DNA from: JAAYYF01 sp040255585
Lineage (GTDB): Bacteria > Deinococcota > Deinococci > Deinococcales > Trueperaceae
Length of the DNA: 16,314 bases
NCBI GenBank assembly: GCA_040255585.1
Contig: JBDZVI010000069.1
Coordinates: 1-16,314 of the forward strand
Direction: 5' to 3'
A program made the translations under genes and the position numbers. The notes under the pieces were generated by a model, which was given only the letters and a program-made list of their open reading frames with translations, searched no databases and was not told the DNA's origin. Position 1 is the first letter of the stretch, and each line of letters begins with the position of its first letter. Shown piece by piece: positions 1-6,840 of the stretch.

Positions 1-20
1 CAAGTACCCATTTCCCAACA

Positions 21-90
21 AGAACCCCGACCCTCGACAGAAGAACCCCGACCCTCGACCCTCGACCGCCGACCCCAACCCCAACCCCGA
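21..90. repeat. C-rich direct repeat tract (G-rich on the minus strand)
   Basis: An 18-bp unit, AGAACCCCGACCCTCGAC, occurs exactly at 21-38 and again at 42-59. It is followed by a further CCTCGAC copy (60-66) and then by C4-containing units (CCCCAA, CCCCGA) up to about 90. On the minus strand this reads as runs of three to four G, including GGGGTTGGGGTTGGGG, which fits the pattern of a G-quadruplex. The tract lies beyond the stop codon of the minus-strand gene ending at 175, so that gene's transcript could run into it. Nothing else is seen in 91-174. Confidence 0.75.
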
Positions 91-174
91 GAGCGAAAAG
101 CGCAACGCTCGACCCGAGCGCCTAGATCGCACTGCTGTCTGGCAAGCGAGCCGGAAGCGCCATCAGCGCCCGGT

Positions 175-1620
175 TCAGCGCACCTCGAACGCCAGCGTGA
201 AGGCCGGCAGTTCCTCGCCCGGGTGGTCACGCCAGTTCAGCATGGGGAGTTGCAGGTACGTGGCGTTGGCCGTGGCCGTGTTGGGAGGCGCGCCTGGGCC
301 GGCTAGGTCGCCCTGGTAGATCGCCGGGAACAGGCTGATGAAGTGCGTGCCGACCTGGCCGGGGGCCTTGAGGTAGATGGTCACGTCGCCCTGGCTGTTG
401 AAGCCGCAGCCGTAGCCGATGAAGCCGTTGTCCATCAGGAGCGTGTAGATGTTGGCCGTCTCGGTCCAACCGACGCCCTTGATGGTGATGGTGATGTCGG
501 CGCCCGGCGCGACGGGCCCCTCCGGCGAGAAGGTCACCGAGGGCGTGATGGTGTAGGTGAGCGAGGCGCTGACCTCGCCGCTCGTGGCCGTGATCTCGTG
601 CTCGCCACCTAGGTCGTCTGGCGTGAGGAGCTCGAACGTGGCCTTGCCGTCGGCATCTGTCATGGCCGTGCCGAGGGGCACGTGGACGACGTCCCAGCCC
701 CGGCCGCTCAGCCGGTTGCCGCGCACGGCACTATAGTCGAGTTCCACCTCGCTGTCGGCCGGGAAGCCGAAGACGTTCAGTACGAGAGGGCTACCGACGG
801 TGCCGCTCGTGTACTGCGAGACGATGGCGGGGAGCGTCCGAACACCGAACTCGGTCGTCTGCCTCGGCAGCGACTGCTCCTCGAGAGACGGCCAGTACGC
901 GGCCGGCCCCTCGGTTATCTCGAACAGCGCGGCCTGCACGGTGGGTACCTGCGGAACGTAGATGGGGGCCTGCTGCTGGTTCAGGTACGGCACGGGGTGC
1001 GTACCCGACAGAACCTGGAGAGTGTGCATGCCGACGGCGCCGGCAGCCGGGATGACGGCCGTGGCCGTGCCCTTGGAAGTGACGGCCGAGAGCCAACCCG
1101 TATGCGCACCGTCGTACAGCAGGTGCCACACGGACTCCCAGAAGCGGAAGCCCACGCCCGTCAGGGTGACGGTGATGGGCGTGCCGATCGGCCCCGACGT
1201 CGGGGAGATCGTGAGGTTCGGGGCCACGACGAAGCCCTGGCGAGCGGCCGTGGTCTCGCCCTGCCTGACGAACACGTTGTGCAAGTAGCCGTAGTCTTCC
1301 GGCACGTCGAACCGGGCGGTGGCGTTGCCGTTAGCGTCGGCCGTGAGCGTGGCGATGACCGTGTTGGTCACGTCCGCGCCGACACCCATGAACTCGCCGT
1401 CACCGACGTTCCAGAACGCGTCGGCGCTCTCCCATACGAGGTCGTAGGACTCGCCCGCGACGAGGCCGGTGGCGTTGGCCGTCACGGACGTGCCCACGAT
1501 GCCGGAAGACGGGGAGAACGTCAGCCGCCCGTCCTGCGCGGCGGCCAACCCGAGGAGGCCGGCCGCCAGCAGGACCAGGAAGACACGTTTAATTCGCGGA
1601 CTCCACGATGCTGAGGGCAC
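175..1620 (-). CDS. Exported protein with four IPT/TIG-like beta-sandwich repeats
   Basis: The 481-residue product begins with a Sec-type signal peptide: basic RIKR, then a hydrophobic stretch at about 13-27, with likely cleavage after LAAA near residue 28. The mature part appears to hold four related Ig-like units at about 31-132, 135-206, 268-357 and 360-435. Units 1, 2 and 4 open with a similar phrase (LTFSPSSGIVGTSVT, LTISPTSGPIGTPIT, VTFSPEGPVAPGADIT), and units 2 and 4 share a later W-E/T...LL-D-G...G pattern. That phrasing is typical of IPT/TIG-like folds in cell-surface proteins. No catalytic motif is visible. The start is GTG at 1618-1620, inside the end of the upstream gene with a 32-bp overlap and only a weak ribosome site, so translational coupling is likely. 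The true role is unknown. Binding or adhesion outside the membrane is an inference from the fold only. Confidence 0.75.
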   Translation of the reverse strand: MPSASWSPRIKRVFLVLLAAGLLGLAAAQDGRLTFSPSSGIVGTSVTANATGLVAGESYDLVWESADAFWNVGDGEFMGVGADVTNTVIATLTADANGNATARFDVPEDYGYLHNVFVRQGETTAARQGFVVAPNLTISPTSGPIGTPITVTLTGVGFRFWESVWHLLYDGAHTGWLSAVTSKGTATAVIPAAGAVGMHTLQVLSGTHPVPYLNQQQAPIYVPQVPTVQAALFEITEGPAAYWPSLEEQSLPRQTTEFGVRTLPAIVSQYTSGTVGSPLVLNVFGFPADSEVELDYSAVRGNRLSGRGWDVVHVPLGTAMTDADGKATFELLTPDDLGGEHEITATSGEVSASLTYTITPSVTFSPEGPVAPGADITITIKGVGWTETANIYTLLMDNGFIGYGCGFNSQGDVTIYLKAPGQVGTHFISLFPAIYQGDLAGPGAPPNTATANATYLQLPMLNWRDHPGEELPAFTLAFEVR

Positions 1621-2086
1621 CGAGGCCTAGCGCCGCGCCCATGGGCGTGTACACAGCCGTGTTACCTGCTGTGTCGACTACCTGGAGCGTCCAGGCGTAG
1701 TTGCCGGTGGCGTAGTCGGCCGGGATCTGCCAACCGCCGGCCCAGAAGAACTCGGCGTCGTCACTGCCCGGAGGGTGCGGCATGAAGTGGAGTTCCGCCT
1801 TCTGGTCGCCGTCGATCACGCCGAAGACCTGAACGCCGAGCGCCTCGACCTGCTCGGGTGTCAGGACCTCGCCCGTCTCCGAATCGAACACGTAGGCGCG
1901 CCACACGATCTGCTCGCCCTGCTGGAAGACGCCGTTGAACACGCAGACCGCGCCCGTCGCGCCGATGGCGCCCCGGACGACGTCCGCTTGCACGAAGTAC
2001 GCCGACTTCGCCCAAGCTGCGCTCACGGCGACGAGGACGACGCAGACGACTAGCGCTCTGCGGCCGAGTTTCACGAAGTTGGTCAC
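1589..2086 (-). CDS. Hypothetical exported protein, coupled to the IPT/TIG-repeat protein
   Basis: I do not recognise a family. The product is about 165 residues with a clear signal peptide: basic KLGRR, hydrophobic core ALVVCVVLVAVSAAWA, likely cleavage after AWA. The mature part looks beta-rich and single-domain and ends near the phrase NYAWTLQVVDTAGNTAVY, which resembles Ig-like exported domains. The chosen start is GTG at 2084-2086, because a GAGGTG ribosome site lies just upstream with GAGG six bases from the codon. An ATG at 2096-2098 is in frame, but its purine run (AGGAAGG) touches the start codon, which is too close. The gene overlaps the next minus-strand gene by 32 bp, so the two exported proteins are probably made together. 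Its own promoter region (2087-2230) is cut by the gap. Confidence 0.7.
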   Translation of the reverse strand: MTNFVKLGRRALVVCVVLVAVSAAWAKSAYFVQADVVRGAIGATGAVCVFNGVFQQGEQIVWRAYVFDSETGEVLTPEQVEALGVQVFGVIDGDQKAELHFMPHPPGSDDAEFFWAGGWQIPADYATGNYAWTLQVVDTAGNTAVYTPMGAALGLGALSIVESAN

Positions 2087-2230
2087 TTTGCACCTCATCC
2101 TTCCTGGTACCCGGCCCCCAAGTAGGGCGGCCGCCAAACGTGCCCCGGACGGTCGTCGCTTTCGGGTCGAGCTTACGAACTGTGAGTCTAATCCTTTCGC
2201 GCGTGCGCGTGCGGTGACAGGGAGCGTAGG

Positions 2231-2330
2231 NNNNNNNNNNNNNNNNNNNNNNNNNNNNNNNNNNNNNNNNNNNNNNNNNNNNNNNNNNNNNNNNNNNNNN
2301 NNNNNNNNNNNNNNNNNNNNNNNNNNNNNN
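2231..2330. other. Assembly gap (100 N)
   Basis: Exactly 100 undetermined bases, the usual placeholder for a scaffold join of unknown length. It lies between the divergent exported-protein genes and the methyltransferase gene and may hide their promoters or further genes. Confidence 0.98.
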
Positions 2331-2355
2331 CGCCCCTGCTATCCTGGCGACACCC

Positions 2356-3144
2356 ATGCTAGAGGCCTATAGGACGCCCGACCGCCTGCGTGCGCGCATC
2401 GCGTTCCACGAGCGTTACAAGGGCGGCGGCGAGGACTTCCACCGGCGGCTCTTCTCCTTGGTCACGCAGCGCGTGGAGCCAGCGGCCGGTGCGCGAATCC
2501 TCGAGGTCGGCTCGGGCACCGGGCGCCTATGGAGCATGAACGCGGAGCGAGTACCGCCCGGTTGGCGCATCACTCTGACGGACGCCTCCGAGGGCATGGT
2601 GAACGCCGCGCGCGAAGCGGCGGCCGACGCCAGCCTGGCGGCCACGGTGCTGCGCGCCGACGTGCAACAGCTCCCCTTCGACGCTGCCGCGTTCGACCTG
2701 GCGTTCGCGAACCACATGCTCTATCACGTGCCGGACCTGCCGCGTGGCCTGGCGGAGCTGCGGCGCGTGCTGGCCCCGGGCGGCTGGCTCGTGGCCGCCA
2801 CGAACGGCGCCGAGCATCTGGCGGCCATCCGCGACCTAGCCCTGCCCCTCGCGGACGTCGTCACCCTGTACGGGGTGGAGCCGCTCTCGTTCACGCTCGA
2901 GAACGGCGCCGAGCTGCTGGCGGCGGAGTTCGGCGAGGTCGAGCTGATACGGCTCGACGACGAGGTGCTGGTCGACGACGTGGAAGTGCTCCTCGCGTAC
3001 CTGCGTTCGATGATCTACCTCCCGGACGGCCCGGGCGCCGAGGTGGCGAGCCGCCTGGCCGAGTTCGAGGAGTCCGTTCGGGAGCGGCTGGCTGGCGGTC
3101 CGCTGCCCGTGAGGCGCAGCACCGGCTTCTTCCTGGCGCGCTGA
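2356..3144 (+). CDS. Class I SAM-dependent methyltransferase
   Basis: A 262-residue protein with the Rossmann-type methyltransferase fold. The SAM-binding glycine motif is ILEVGSGTG (about 48-56), an acidic residue follows at the end of strand 2 (D76, LTDAS), then ADVQQLPF (101-108), motif IV-like FDLAFANHMLYHVPD (113-127) and the post-motif LAPGGWL (139-145). These match Methyltransf_11/25-type small-molecule methyltransferases; the substrate cannot be told. The C-terminal half carries a lid-like helical region and ends RRSTGFFLAR. The ATG at 2356 has no good ribosome site, and the frame stays open back into the gap, so the start could lie upstream. The N-terminal phrase AYRTPDRLRARIAFHERY looks like the normal start of this family, which favours the chosen ATG. 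The next gene begins 21 bp downstream and is probably co-transcribed. Confidence 0.88.
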   Translation: MLEAYRTPDRLRARIAFHERYKGGGEDFHRRLFSLVTQRVEPAAGARILEVGSGTGRLWSMNAERVPPGWRITLTDASEGMVNAAREAAADASLAATVLRADVQQLPFDAAAFDLAFANHMLYHVPDLPRGLAELRRVLAPGGWLVAATNGAEHLAAIRDLALPLADVVTLYGVEPLSFTLENGAELLAAEFGEVELIRLDDEVLVDDVEVLLAYLRSMIYLPDGPGAEVASRLAEFEESVRERLAGGPLPVRRSTGFFLAR

Positions 3145-3165
3145 TCCTGAAGTAGCATCGTCCCC

Positions 3166-4020
3166 ATGGGTTCCGCCATGGGTAAAGTCCTCACGCAAGC
3201 CGAACTGTTGGCCATCAAAGACGTGGTCGTGCCTCTCGCCGAGGAAGTGGGCCGCTGGGCCAAGACGGAATGCGAGGCGCACTACCGCGGCCAGTCCGAC
3301 GTGGGCGTGAGCTCGAAGACCTCGCCAGGCGACGTCGTCACACGCGTGGACTACGAATCGCAGCGGCGGATCGCGGAGCGTCTTGGAGCCGCCTACCCGG
3401 GTTTCGGCCTGCTGGGCGAGGAGGGCGGGCTCGCGAGCTTCGACGGCGAGGCTCCAGTGTGGGTCATCGACCCTATCGACGGCACTCACAACTTCGTGCG
3501 CAACTACCCCGCGTTCTGCGTTTCCATCGGGCTGGTGCAAGGGGGCGAGAGCGTGCTCGGCGCCATCTACCACGCCGCCGATGAGACGGTGACCTGGGCC
3601 GTGAAGGGTGCGGGCACCTGGCGCGACGGCGTCAGGCTGGAGCGCAAGGACGATAGGCCGCTGTCCCACGCGCTCGCCGCCACGAACTTCACGCCCTCGA
3701 TGATCGAGGAGCCGGCCCAGGCGACGTTCTTCGGTCAGGTGGCGGCGGGCTCCGCCGGCATGCGCGCCAGCGGCGCCTGCTGCCGCGACTTCTGTTTCGT
3801 GGCCGACGGCCGCGTGGACCTGTTCTGGCAGTTCGGACTCAGCCCGTGGGACGTGGCGGCGGGCATGGTCATCGCGCGCGAGGCCGGCGCGGTTTGCGAG
3901 ATGTGGCGCGGCGGCGAGGATTGGCTGCGCTCGAAGGTCGCCGTGGCGACCGGCACGAACAGCGCGGTGGCCACGGCCCGCGGGTTCGCGGAAGGGCTCG
4001 GCCTAGTGGACGGCGGCTGA
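3166..4020 (+). CDS. Inositol monophosphatase family protein
   Basis: A 284-residue member of the Mg2+-dependent FIG/IMPase superfamily, cytoplasmic, hydrolysing small phosphate monoesters. Members act on inositol-1-phosphate, histidinol phosphate, fructose-1,6-bisphosphate or PAP, and the sequence does not decide which. All metal-site motifs are present: GDVVTRVD (55-62), GEEGG (84-88, metal ligand Glu about 85), DPIDGT (102-107, Asp102 and Asp105) and SPWDVAAG (226-233, Asp229). The length is normal for the family (about 260-290). ATG 3166 is used; a second in-frame ATG four codons later (3178) is equally possible, as neither has a strong ribosome site. The gene follows the methyltransferase gene by 21 bp on the same strand and is closed by a hairpin 20 bp after its stop. 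Confidence 0.92.
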   Translation: MGSAMGKVLTQAELLAIKDVVVPLAEEVGRWAKTECEAHYRGQSDVGVSSKTSPGDVVTRVDYESQRRIAERLGAAYPGFGLLGEEGGLASFDGEAPVWVIDPIDGTHNFVRNYPAFCVSIGLVQGGESVLGAIYHAADETVTWAVKGAGTWRDGVRLERKDDRPLSHALAATNFTPSMIEEPAQATFFGQVAAGSAGMRASGACCRDFCFVADGRVDLFWQFGLSPWDVAAGMVIAREAGAVCEMWRGGEDWLRSKVAVATGTNSAVATARGFAEGLGLVDGG

Positions 4021-4040
4021 ACGCCGACGGACTTGAGTCT

Positions 4041-4065
4041 CGAAGCCCAGACTCACTGGGCTTCG
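4041..4065 (+). terminator. Hairpin after the phosphatase gene, probable terminator
   Basis: A perfect 10-bp inverted repeat, CGAAGCCCAG and CTGGGCTTCG, with a 5-base loop, lies 20 bp after the stop codon of the phosphatase gene. The bases after it (GTTGGCTGGC) lack a real T-run, so it may be a weak terminator or only an mRNA 3'-end stabiliser. It separates the phosphatase unit from the HipBA control region. Confidence 0.5.
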
Positions 4066-4130
4066 GTTGGCTGGCTCTCGTGCGGTGATTGCCAAACTCT
4101 ACGGTGATCTACCGGAACGATGAGCGTGCG

Positions 4131-4150
4131 ATATGCGTGATCGTGCAGAA
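4131..4150. promoter_or_regulatory. HipB operator O1 (weakest copy)
   Basis: Imperfect dyad ATATGCGTGATCGTGCAGAA. Its two 10-base half-sites (ATATGCGTGA and, read on the other strand, TTCTGCACGA) resemble the half-sites of the two stronger copies downstream (pattern AT-C/A-TGC-A/G-C-G). The centre lies at 4140.5, exactly 61 bp from the centre of O2. Binding by the HipB-like protein is an inference from position and from the known autoregulation of hipBA operons. Confidence 0.55.
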
Positions 4151-4191
4151 TCTAGCGGCAGAAGCCCACGGAGGTGGCTTGAAGCGTCCGT

Positions 4192-4211
4192 ATCTGCACG
4201 GTCGTGCATAT
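4192..4211. promoter_or_regulatory. HipB operator O2
   Basis: Dyad ATCTGCACGGTCGTGCATAT. The half-sites ATCTGCACGG and ATATGCACGA (other strand) match at 8 of 10 positions. The centre is at 4201.5, 61 bp from both O1 and O3. It lies just upstream of the likely -35 region of the hipBA promoter. Confidence 0.65.
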
Positions 4212-4243
4212 TTAACTTGATTTGCGCCCTTGTCACACCTCAG

Positions 4244-4249
4244 AATAAT
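4244..4249 (+). promoter_or_regulatory. Possible -10 element of the hipBA promoter
   Basis: AATAAT is a 5 of 6 match to the -10 consensus, in an AT-rich pocket (about 4208-4223 and 4241-4254) that stands out in this GC-rich window. No good -35 hexamer is found at the right distance (TTGCGC at 4222-4227 is the best, 16 bp away). Initiation about 7 bases downstream would fall inside operator O3, which suits repression. Confidence 0.4.
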
Positions 4250-4252
4250 GGT

Positions 4253-4272
4253 ATCTGCGCGAACGCGCAGAT
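4253..4272. promoter_or_regulatory. HipB operator O3 (near-perfect palindrome)
   Basis: ATCTGCGCGAACGCGCAGAT is a perfect 8-bp inverted repeat around the four bases GAAC. It sits between the possible -10 element and the hipB ribosome site (GAGGAG at 4273-4278). A bound repressor here would cover the transcription start. Confidence 0.7.
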
Positions 4273-4284
4273 GAGGAGTGGCAC

Positions 4285-4554
4285 ATGAGCGCGTCGAACG
4301 TTCCTTTCAGCCCAGAAACCAGCTCACCGTGGCCGCAGTACGAGCTTCGCACTCGCCGCAAGGAGCTGAACCTTACGCAGCGAGAACTCGCTGACCTGGC
4401 GGGCGTCTCGCCGCGCTTCATACACGAGCTCGAGAACGGCAAGGCGACCTTGCGGCTCGACCGCCTACTGGCAGTGGCCGACGCGCTCGGCCTCGAACCG
4501 GCTTGGCACTTGGTCGACCGCGCCAAACACGACGAGCACCCTGATCGGCCGTGA
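4285..4554 (+). CDS. hipB: HipB-like XRE-family antitoxin and repressor
   Basis: An 89-residue DNA-binding protein of the Cro/C1 (XRE) type. The helix-turn-helix spans about residues 20-70: LRTRRKELNLTQRELADLAG then recognition helix VSPRFIHELENGKA. The length matches HipB (88 in E. coli). In known HipBA systems HipB binds the HipA kinase, neutralises it, and represses the operon at several operators. ATG 4285 has GAGGAG six bases upstream. The stop codon overlaps the GTG start of hipA (GTGA, 4551-4554), so the two are translationally coupled. Regulation is seen in the sequence as three operators ending 13 bp before the start. The charged C-terminal tail (DRAKHDEHPDRP) is probably flexible. 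Confidence 0.9.
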   Translation: MSASNVPFSPETSSPWPQYELRTRRKELNLTQRELADLAGVSPRFIHELENGKATLRLDRLLAVADALGLEPAWHLVDRAKHDEHPDRP

Positions 4555-5741
4555 CACCCATCGCGGCCGACATCTACAAGGCCGGCCAACTGGCCGCTAC
4601 GTTAGCGAGGGAGAGCGACGGCACGCGCTTCCAGTACCTTGACGACTACATCGAACCCGGCAATAGACCCGTTGCCACTAGCCTCCCCTTGACAGGCGAA
4701 CCGCTGATCCTGGCGGGTGGCGCGGTGCCACCGTTCTTCGCAGGGCTGCTGCCGGAAGGCCGGCGCCTCACCGCATTGCGAAGAACGATCAAGACTTCCG
4801 CCGACGACGAGTTCTCACTCCTTCTCGCCATCGGCTCGGACACCATAGGAGACGTCCAAGTGGTGCCGCAGGGCCAACCTCCCCATCCGGCACGGCCGTT
4901 GGTGGATGTCCCCGCCGACCTGACGACCTTCAGCTTCTCGGACGCCGTGCTCGGGGCGACCGGGATAGACCGACGAGGCCTGCCAGGGGTCCAAGAGAAG
5001 GTCTCGGGAAGGATGATCAACGTTCCGGCATACGCACATGGCGAAGACATCATCCTGAAGCTTGCGCCTGCGGAGTTCCCTCACGTCATCGAGAACGAGG
5101 CGTACTTCCTGAGCGTAGCCGAAGCCGTCGGGGTACCGACCGTGCGCTGGCAGGTGCTCGAGGATCGCGATGGGGTACGAGCCTTGGCCATCAGGCGCTT
5201 CGACCGGATCATCGAGGGAGGCGGCACGCTTCGACTCGCGTTCGAGGACGCCTCTCAGGTCATGAAGAGATGGCCGGCCGACAAGTACAACGTGACCCTC
5301 GAAGAGGCGGTGAACAGCCTCCTCTCGCTCACCCCCGCGAGGGCGCCGGCGGCGTTGGCGCTGTTCCGCCAAGTCGTCTTCGCGTTGCTCACCGGCAACG
5401 GCGACCAGCATGCCAAGAACCTGGCCGTCCTTGCCACCGCTGGTGGCGAGTGGCGCGTCAGTCCTGCGTACGATCTCCCTTCTACCTTGCCGTATGGTGA
5501 CGACACCACCGCGCTCCAGATGGGTGGCAGCGCTCAGCCGTTCTCGCGCAAGAAAGTACTGGCGTTCGCGGAGGATATCGGTCTGCCGACTCGTAGTGCC
5601 GAACGGGCGCTCGATACCATGCTCGAACGCATCGCTCCGCACCTCACCGAGGCTCAGCTGTCCCGTGTTCCCTTCGTGAAACCCTTGGTCCGTAGACTCG
5701 CGAGAAGCCTCGCCTACCGCCACAGGCAACTGAGCGCCTAG
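4551..5741 (+). CDS. hipA: HipA-family serine/threonine kinase toxin
   Basis: A 396-residue HipA kinase, slightly shorter than E. coli HipA (440). The N-terminal HipA subdomain covers about 1-105 (VPPFFAGLLPEGRRL, then AIGSDTIGDVQVVP). The kinase part has the glycine/ATP loop LPGVQEK (144-150), the ATP lysine in IILKLAP (about K170), RRFDR (215-219), the catalytic loop GNGDQHAKN (282-290, Asp285 equivalent to E. coli Asp309) and the metal motif SPAYDLPST (304-312, Asp308). Known HipA proteins phosphorylate glutamyl-tRNA synthetase or related targets and halt growth; the target here is unknown. The position matching the autophosphorylated Ser150 of E. coli HipA appears to be Gly143 by my hand alignment. 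The start is GTG overlapping hipB by 4 bp. All catalytic residues are intact, so it is probably active. Confidence 0.92.
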   Translation: MTPIAADIYKAGQLAATLARESDGTRFQYLDDYIEPGNRPVATSLPLTGEPLILAGGAVPPFFAGLLPEGRRLTALRRTIKTSADDEFSLLLAIGSDTIGDVQVVPQGQPPHPARPLVDVPADLTTFSFSDAVLGATGIDRRGLPGVQEKVSGRMINVPAYAHGEDIILKLAPAEFPHVIENEAYFLSVAEAVGVPTVRWQVLEDRDGVRALAIRRFDRIIEGGGTLRLAFEDASQVMKRWPADKYNVTLEEAVNSLLSLTPARAPAALALFRQVVFALLTGNGDQHAKNLAVLATAGGEWRVSPAYDLPSTLPYGDDTTALQMGGSAQPFSRKKVLAFAEDIGLPTRSAERALDTMLERIAPHLTEAQLSRVPFVKPLVRRLARSLAYRHRQLSA

Positions 5742-5774
5742 GCCGGCCAACCCCGTGAGAGACGAGGTAACGAG

Positions 5775-6704
5775 ATGAGCCAGTACAAGACGATCCACCA
5801 CAAGCACCACCACTTCGGGTGGGACAACTCGCTCACGCCGGTCCTACGCGTCGAGCCAGGCACCGACGTTGAGATCCACACGGTCGACTCGTCCGGCGGT
5901 CAGCTCGGCCCGACGTCGACGGCCGAGGACGTGGCCAAGCTCGACTTCGAGCTGGTGAACCCAGTGACGGGGCCGATCTTCGTGGAGGGTGCCGAGCCTG
6001 GCGACGCCGTCGCCGTCGAGATCCTCGACTTCACGGAGAGTGGTTGGGGCTGGACCGGCATCATCCCCGGCTTCGGGTTGCTAGCCGAGGAGTTCGAGGA
6101 TGCGCTGCTCAACATCTCCCACTACGACGCGAAGCGCGTGGAGTTCCAGCCCGGCATCCACATCCCGACGCGGCCGTTCCCCGGCACCATCGGGCTGGCC
6201 CCCCGCGAGATCGGCAACCACAGCGTCGTGCCGCCGCGGCGGCAGGGCGGGAACCTCGACATCCGCGACATAACCCGCGGCAGCCGCCTCTACCTGCCGG
6301 TGGCCGTTCCGGGCGGCTTGCTGTCGATCGGCGACACCCACGCGGCGCAAGGCGACGGCGAGGTGTGCGGCACGGCGGTGGAGACGGCCATGACGGTCAA
6401 GGTGCGCATCGGCCTCCTCAAGGCCGTCGATTTCATCACCCCTCGTTACGAACTCGGGCCGGAGATCGCCAACGAGCCCTACCCGAAGGGGTTCTACGCC
6501 ACGACCGGCATCGGGCCCGACCTGTTCCAGGCGACCAAGGATGCCGTCTACGCCATGATCGACCATCTGACCACCGAGTACGGGATGGACGCGGAACTCG
6601 CGTACGCGCTATGCAGCGTGGCGGTGAACCTGCGCGTCAGCGAGGTGGTCGATGCGCCGAACTGGGTGGCGTCGGCCGTGCTGCCGAGGCATATCTTCGT
6701 GTGA
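5775..6704 (+). CDS. Acetamidase/formamidase family amidohydrolase
   Basis: A 309-residue enzyme of the FmdA/AmdA family, which hydrolyses short amides such as formamide or acetamide to the carboxylate and ammonia in the cytoplasm. Family signatures are PPRRQGGNLDIRDI (153-166) and the strongly conserved GDTHAAQGDGEVCGTAVE (186-203), followed by the usual C-terminal helix region SVAVNLRVSEVVD. The length is typical for the shorter bacterial members (about 300-320). The His-rich N-terminus (HHKHHHFGWDN) is the family's normal start, extended by histidines. ATG 5775 has GAGG eight bases upstream. The gene starts 33 bp after hipA but is probably a separate function. The next gene on this strand is a TRAP binding protein, so the amidase may process an imported compound; this is inference. 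Confidence 0.9.
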   Translation: MSQYKTIHHKHHHFGWDNSLTPVLRVEPGTDVEIHTVDSSGGQLGPTSTAEDVAKLDFELVNPVTGPIFVEGAEPGDAVAVEILDFTESGWGWTGIIPGFGLLAEEFEDALLNISHYDAKRVEFQPGIHIPTRPFPGTIGLAPREIGNHSVVPPRRQGGNLDIRDITRGSRLYLPVAVPGGLLSIGDTHAAQGDGEVCGTAVETAMTVKVRIGLLKAVDFITPRYELGPEIANEPYPKGFYATTGIGPDLFQATKDAVYAMIDHLTTEYGMDAELAYALCSVAVNLRVSEVVDAPNWVASAVLPRHIFV

Positions 6705-6765
6705 CGCCGCGCCTGGGTCGGCGGTCCGTGGCGCCTGGCCAAGCCTATGGTCCGCATCTCGGGCG

Positions 6766-6771
6766 TATACT
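6766..6771 (+). promoter_or_regulatory. Possible -10 element upstream of dctP
   Basis: TATACT (5 of 6 to consensus) lies 69 bp before the dctP start codon, in the 136-bp space after the amidase gene. No convincing -35 hexamer is found 16-18 bp upstream, so the call is weak. Confidence 0.35.
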
Positions 6772-6840
6772 GCCTCCCGTACCACAACCCTAGCCGGCAC
6801 GGCCGCTCAGGCGGGCCGGCGCGTTCTGTTGGAGGTCGAG

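Noticed and set aside
21..90. CRISPR array or telomere-like sequence
   Set aside because: Units are short, uneven and without spacers. The resemblance of GGGGTT to a ciliate telomere repeat is chance in C/G-rich sequence.
682..1614. Plus-strand open frame of 310 codons opposite the IPT/TIG protein gene
   Set aside because: Low-complexity Arg-rich translation with no ribosome site. The minus strand has a signal peptide and recognisable repeats.
4162..4180. Small hairpin AAGCCCAC/GTGGCTT midway between operators O1 and O2
   Set aside because: The stem has a bulge, there is no counterpart between O2 and O3, and no T-run follows. It is probably accidental.
6652..6840. N-terminal extension of DctP overlapping the amidase gene
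   Set aside because: It would put 63 residues before the Tat signal. ATG 6841 has GGAGG at the right distance.
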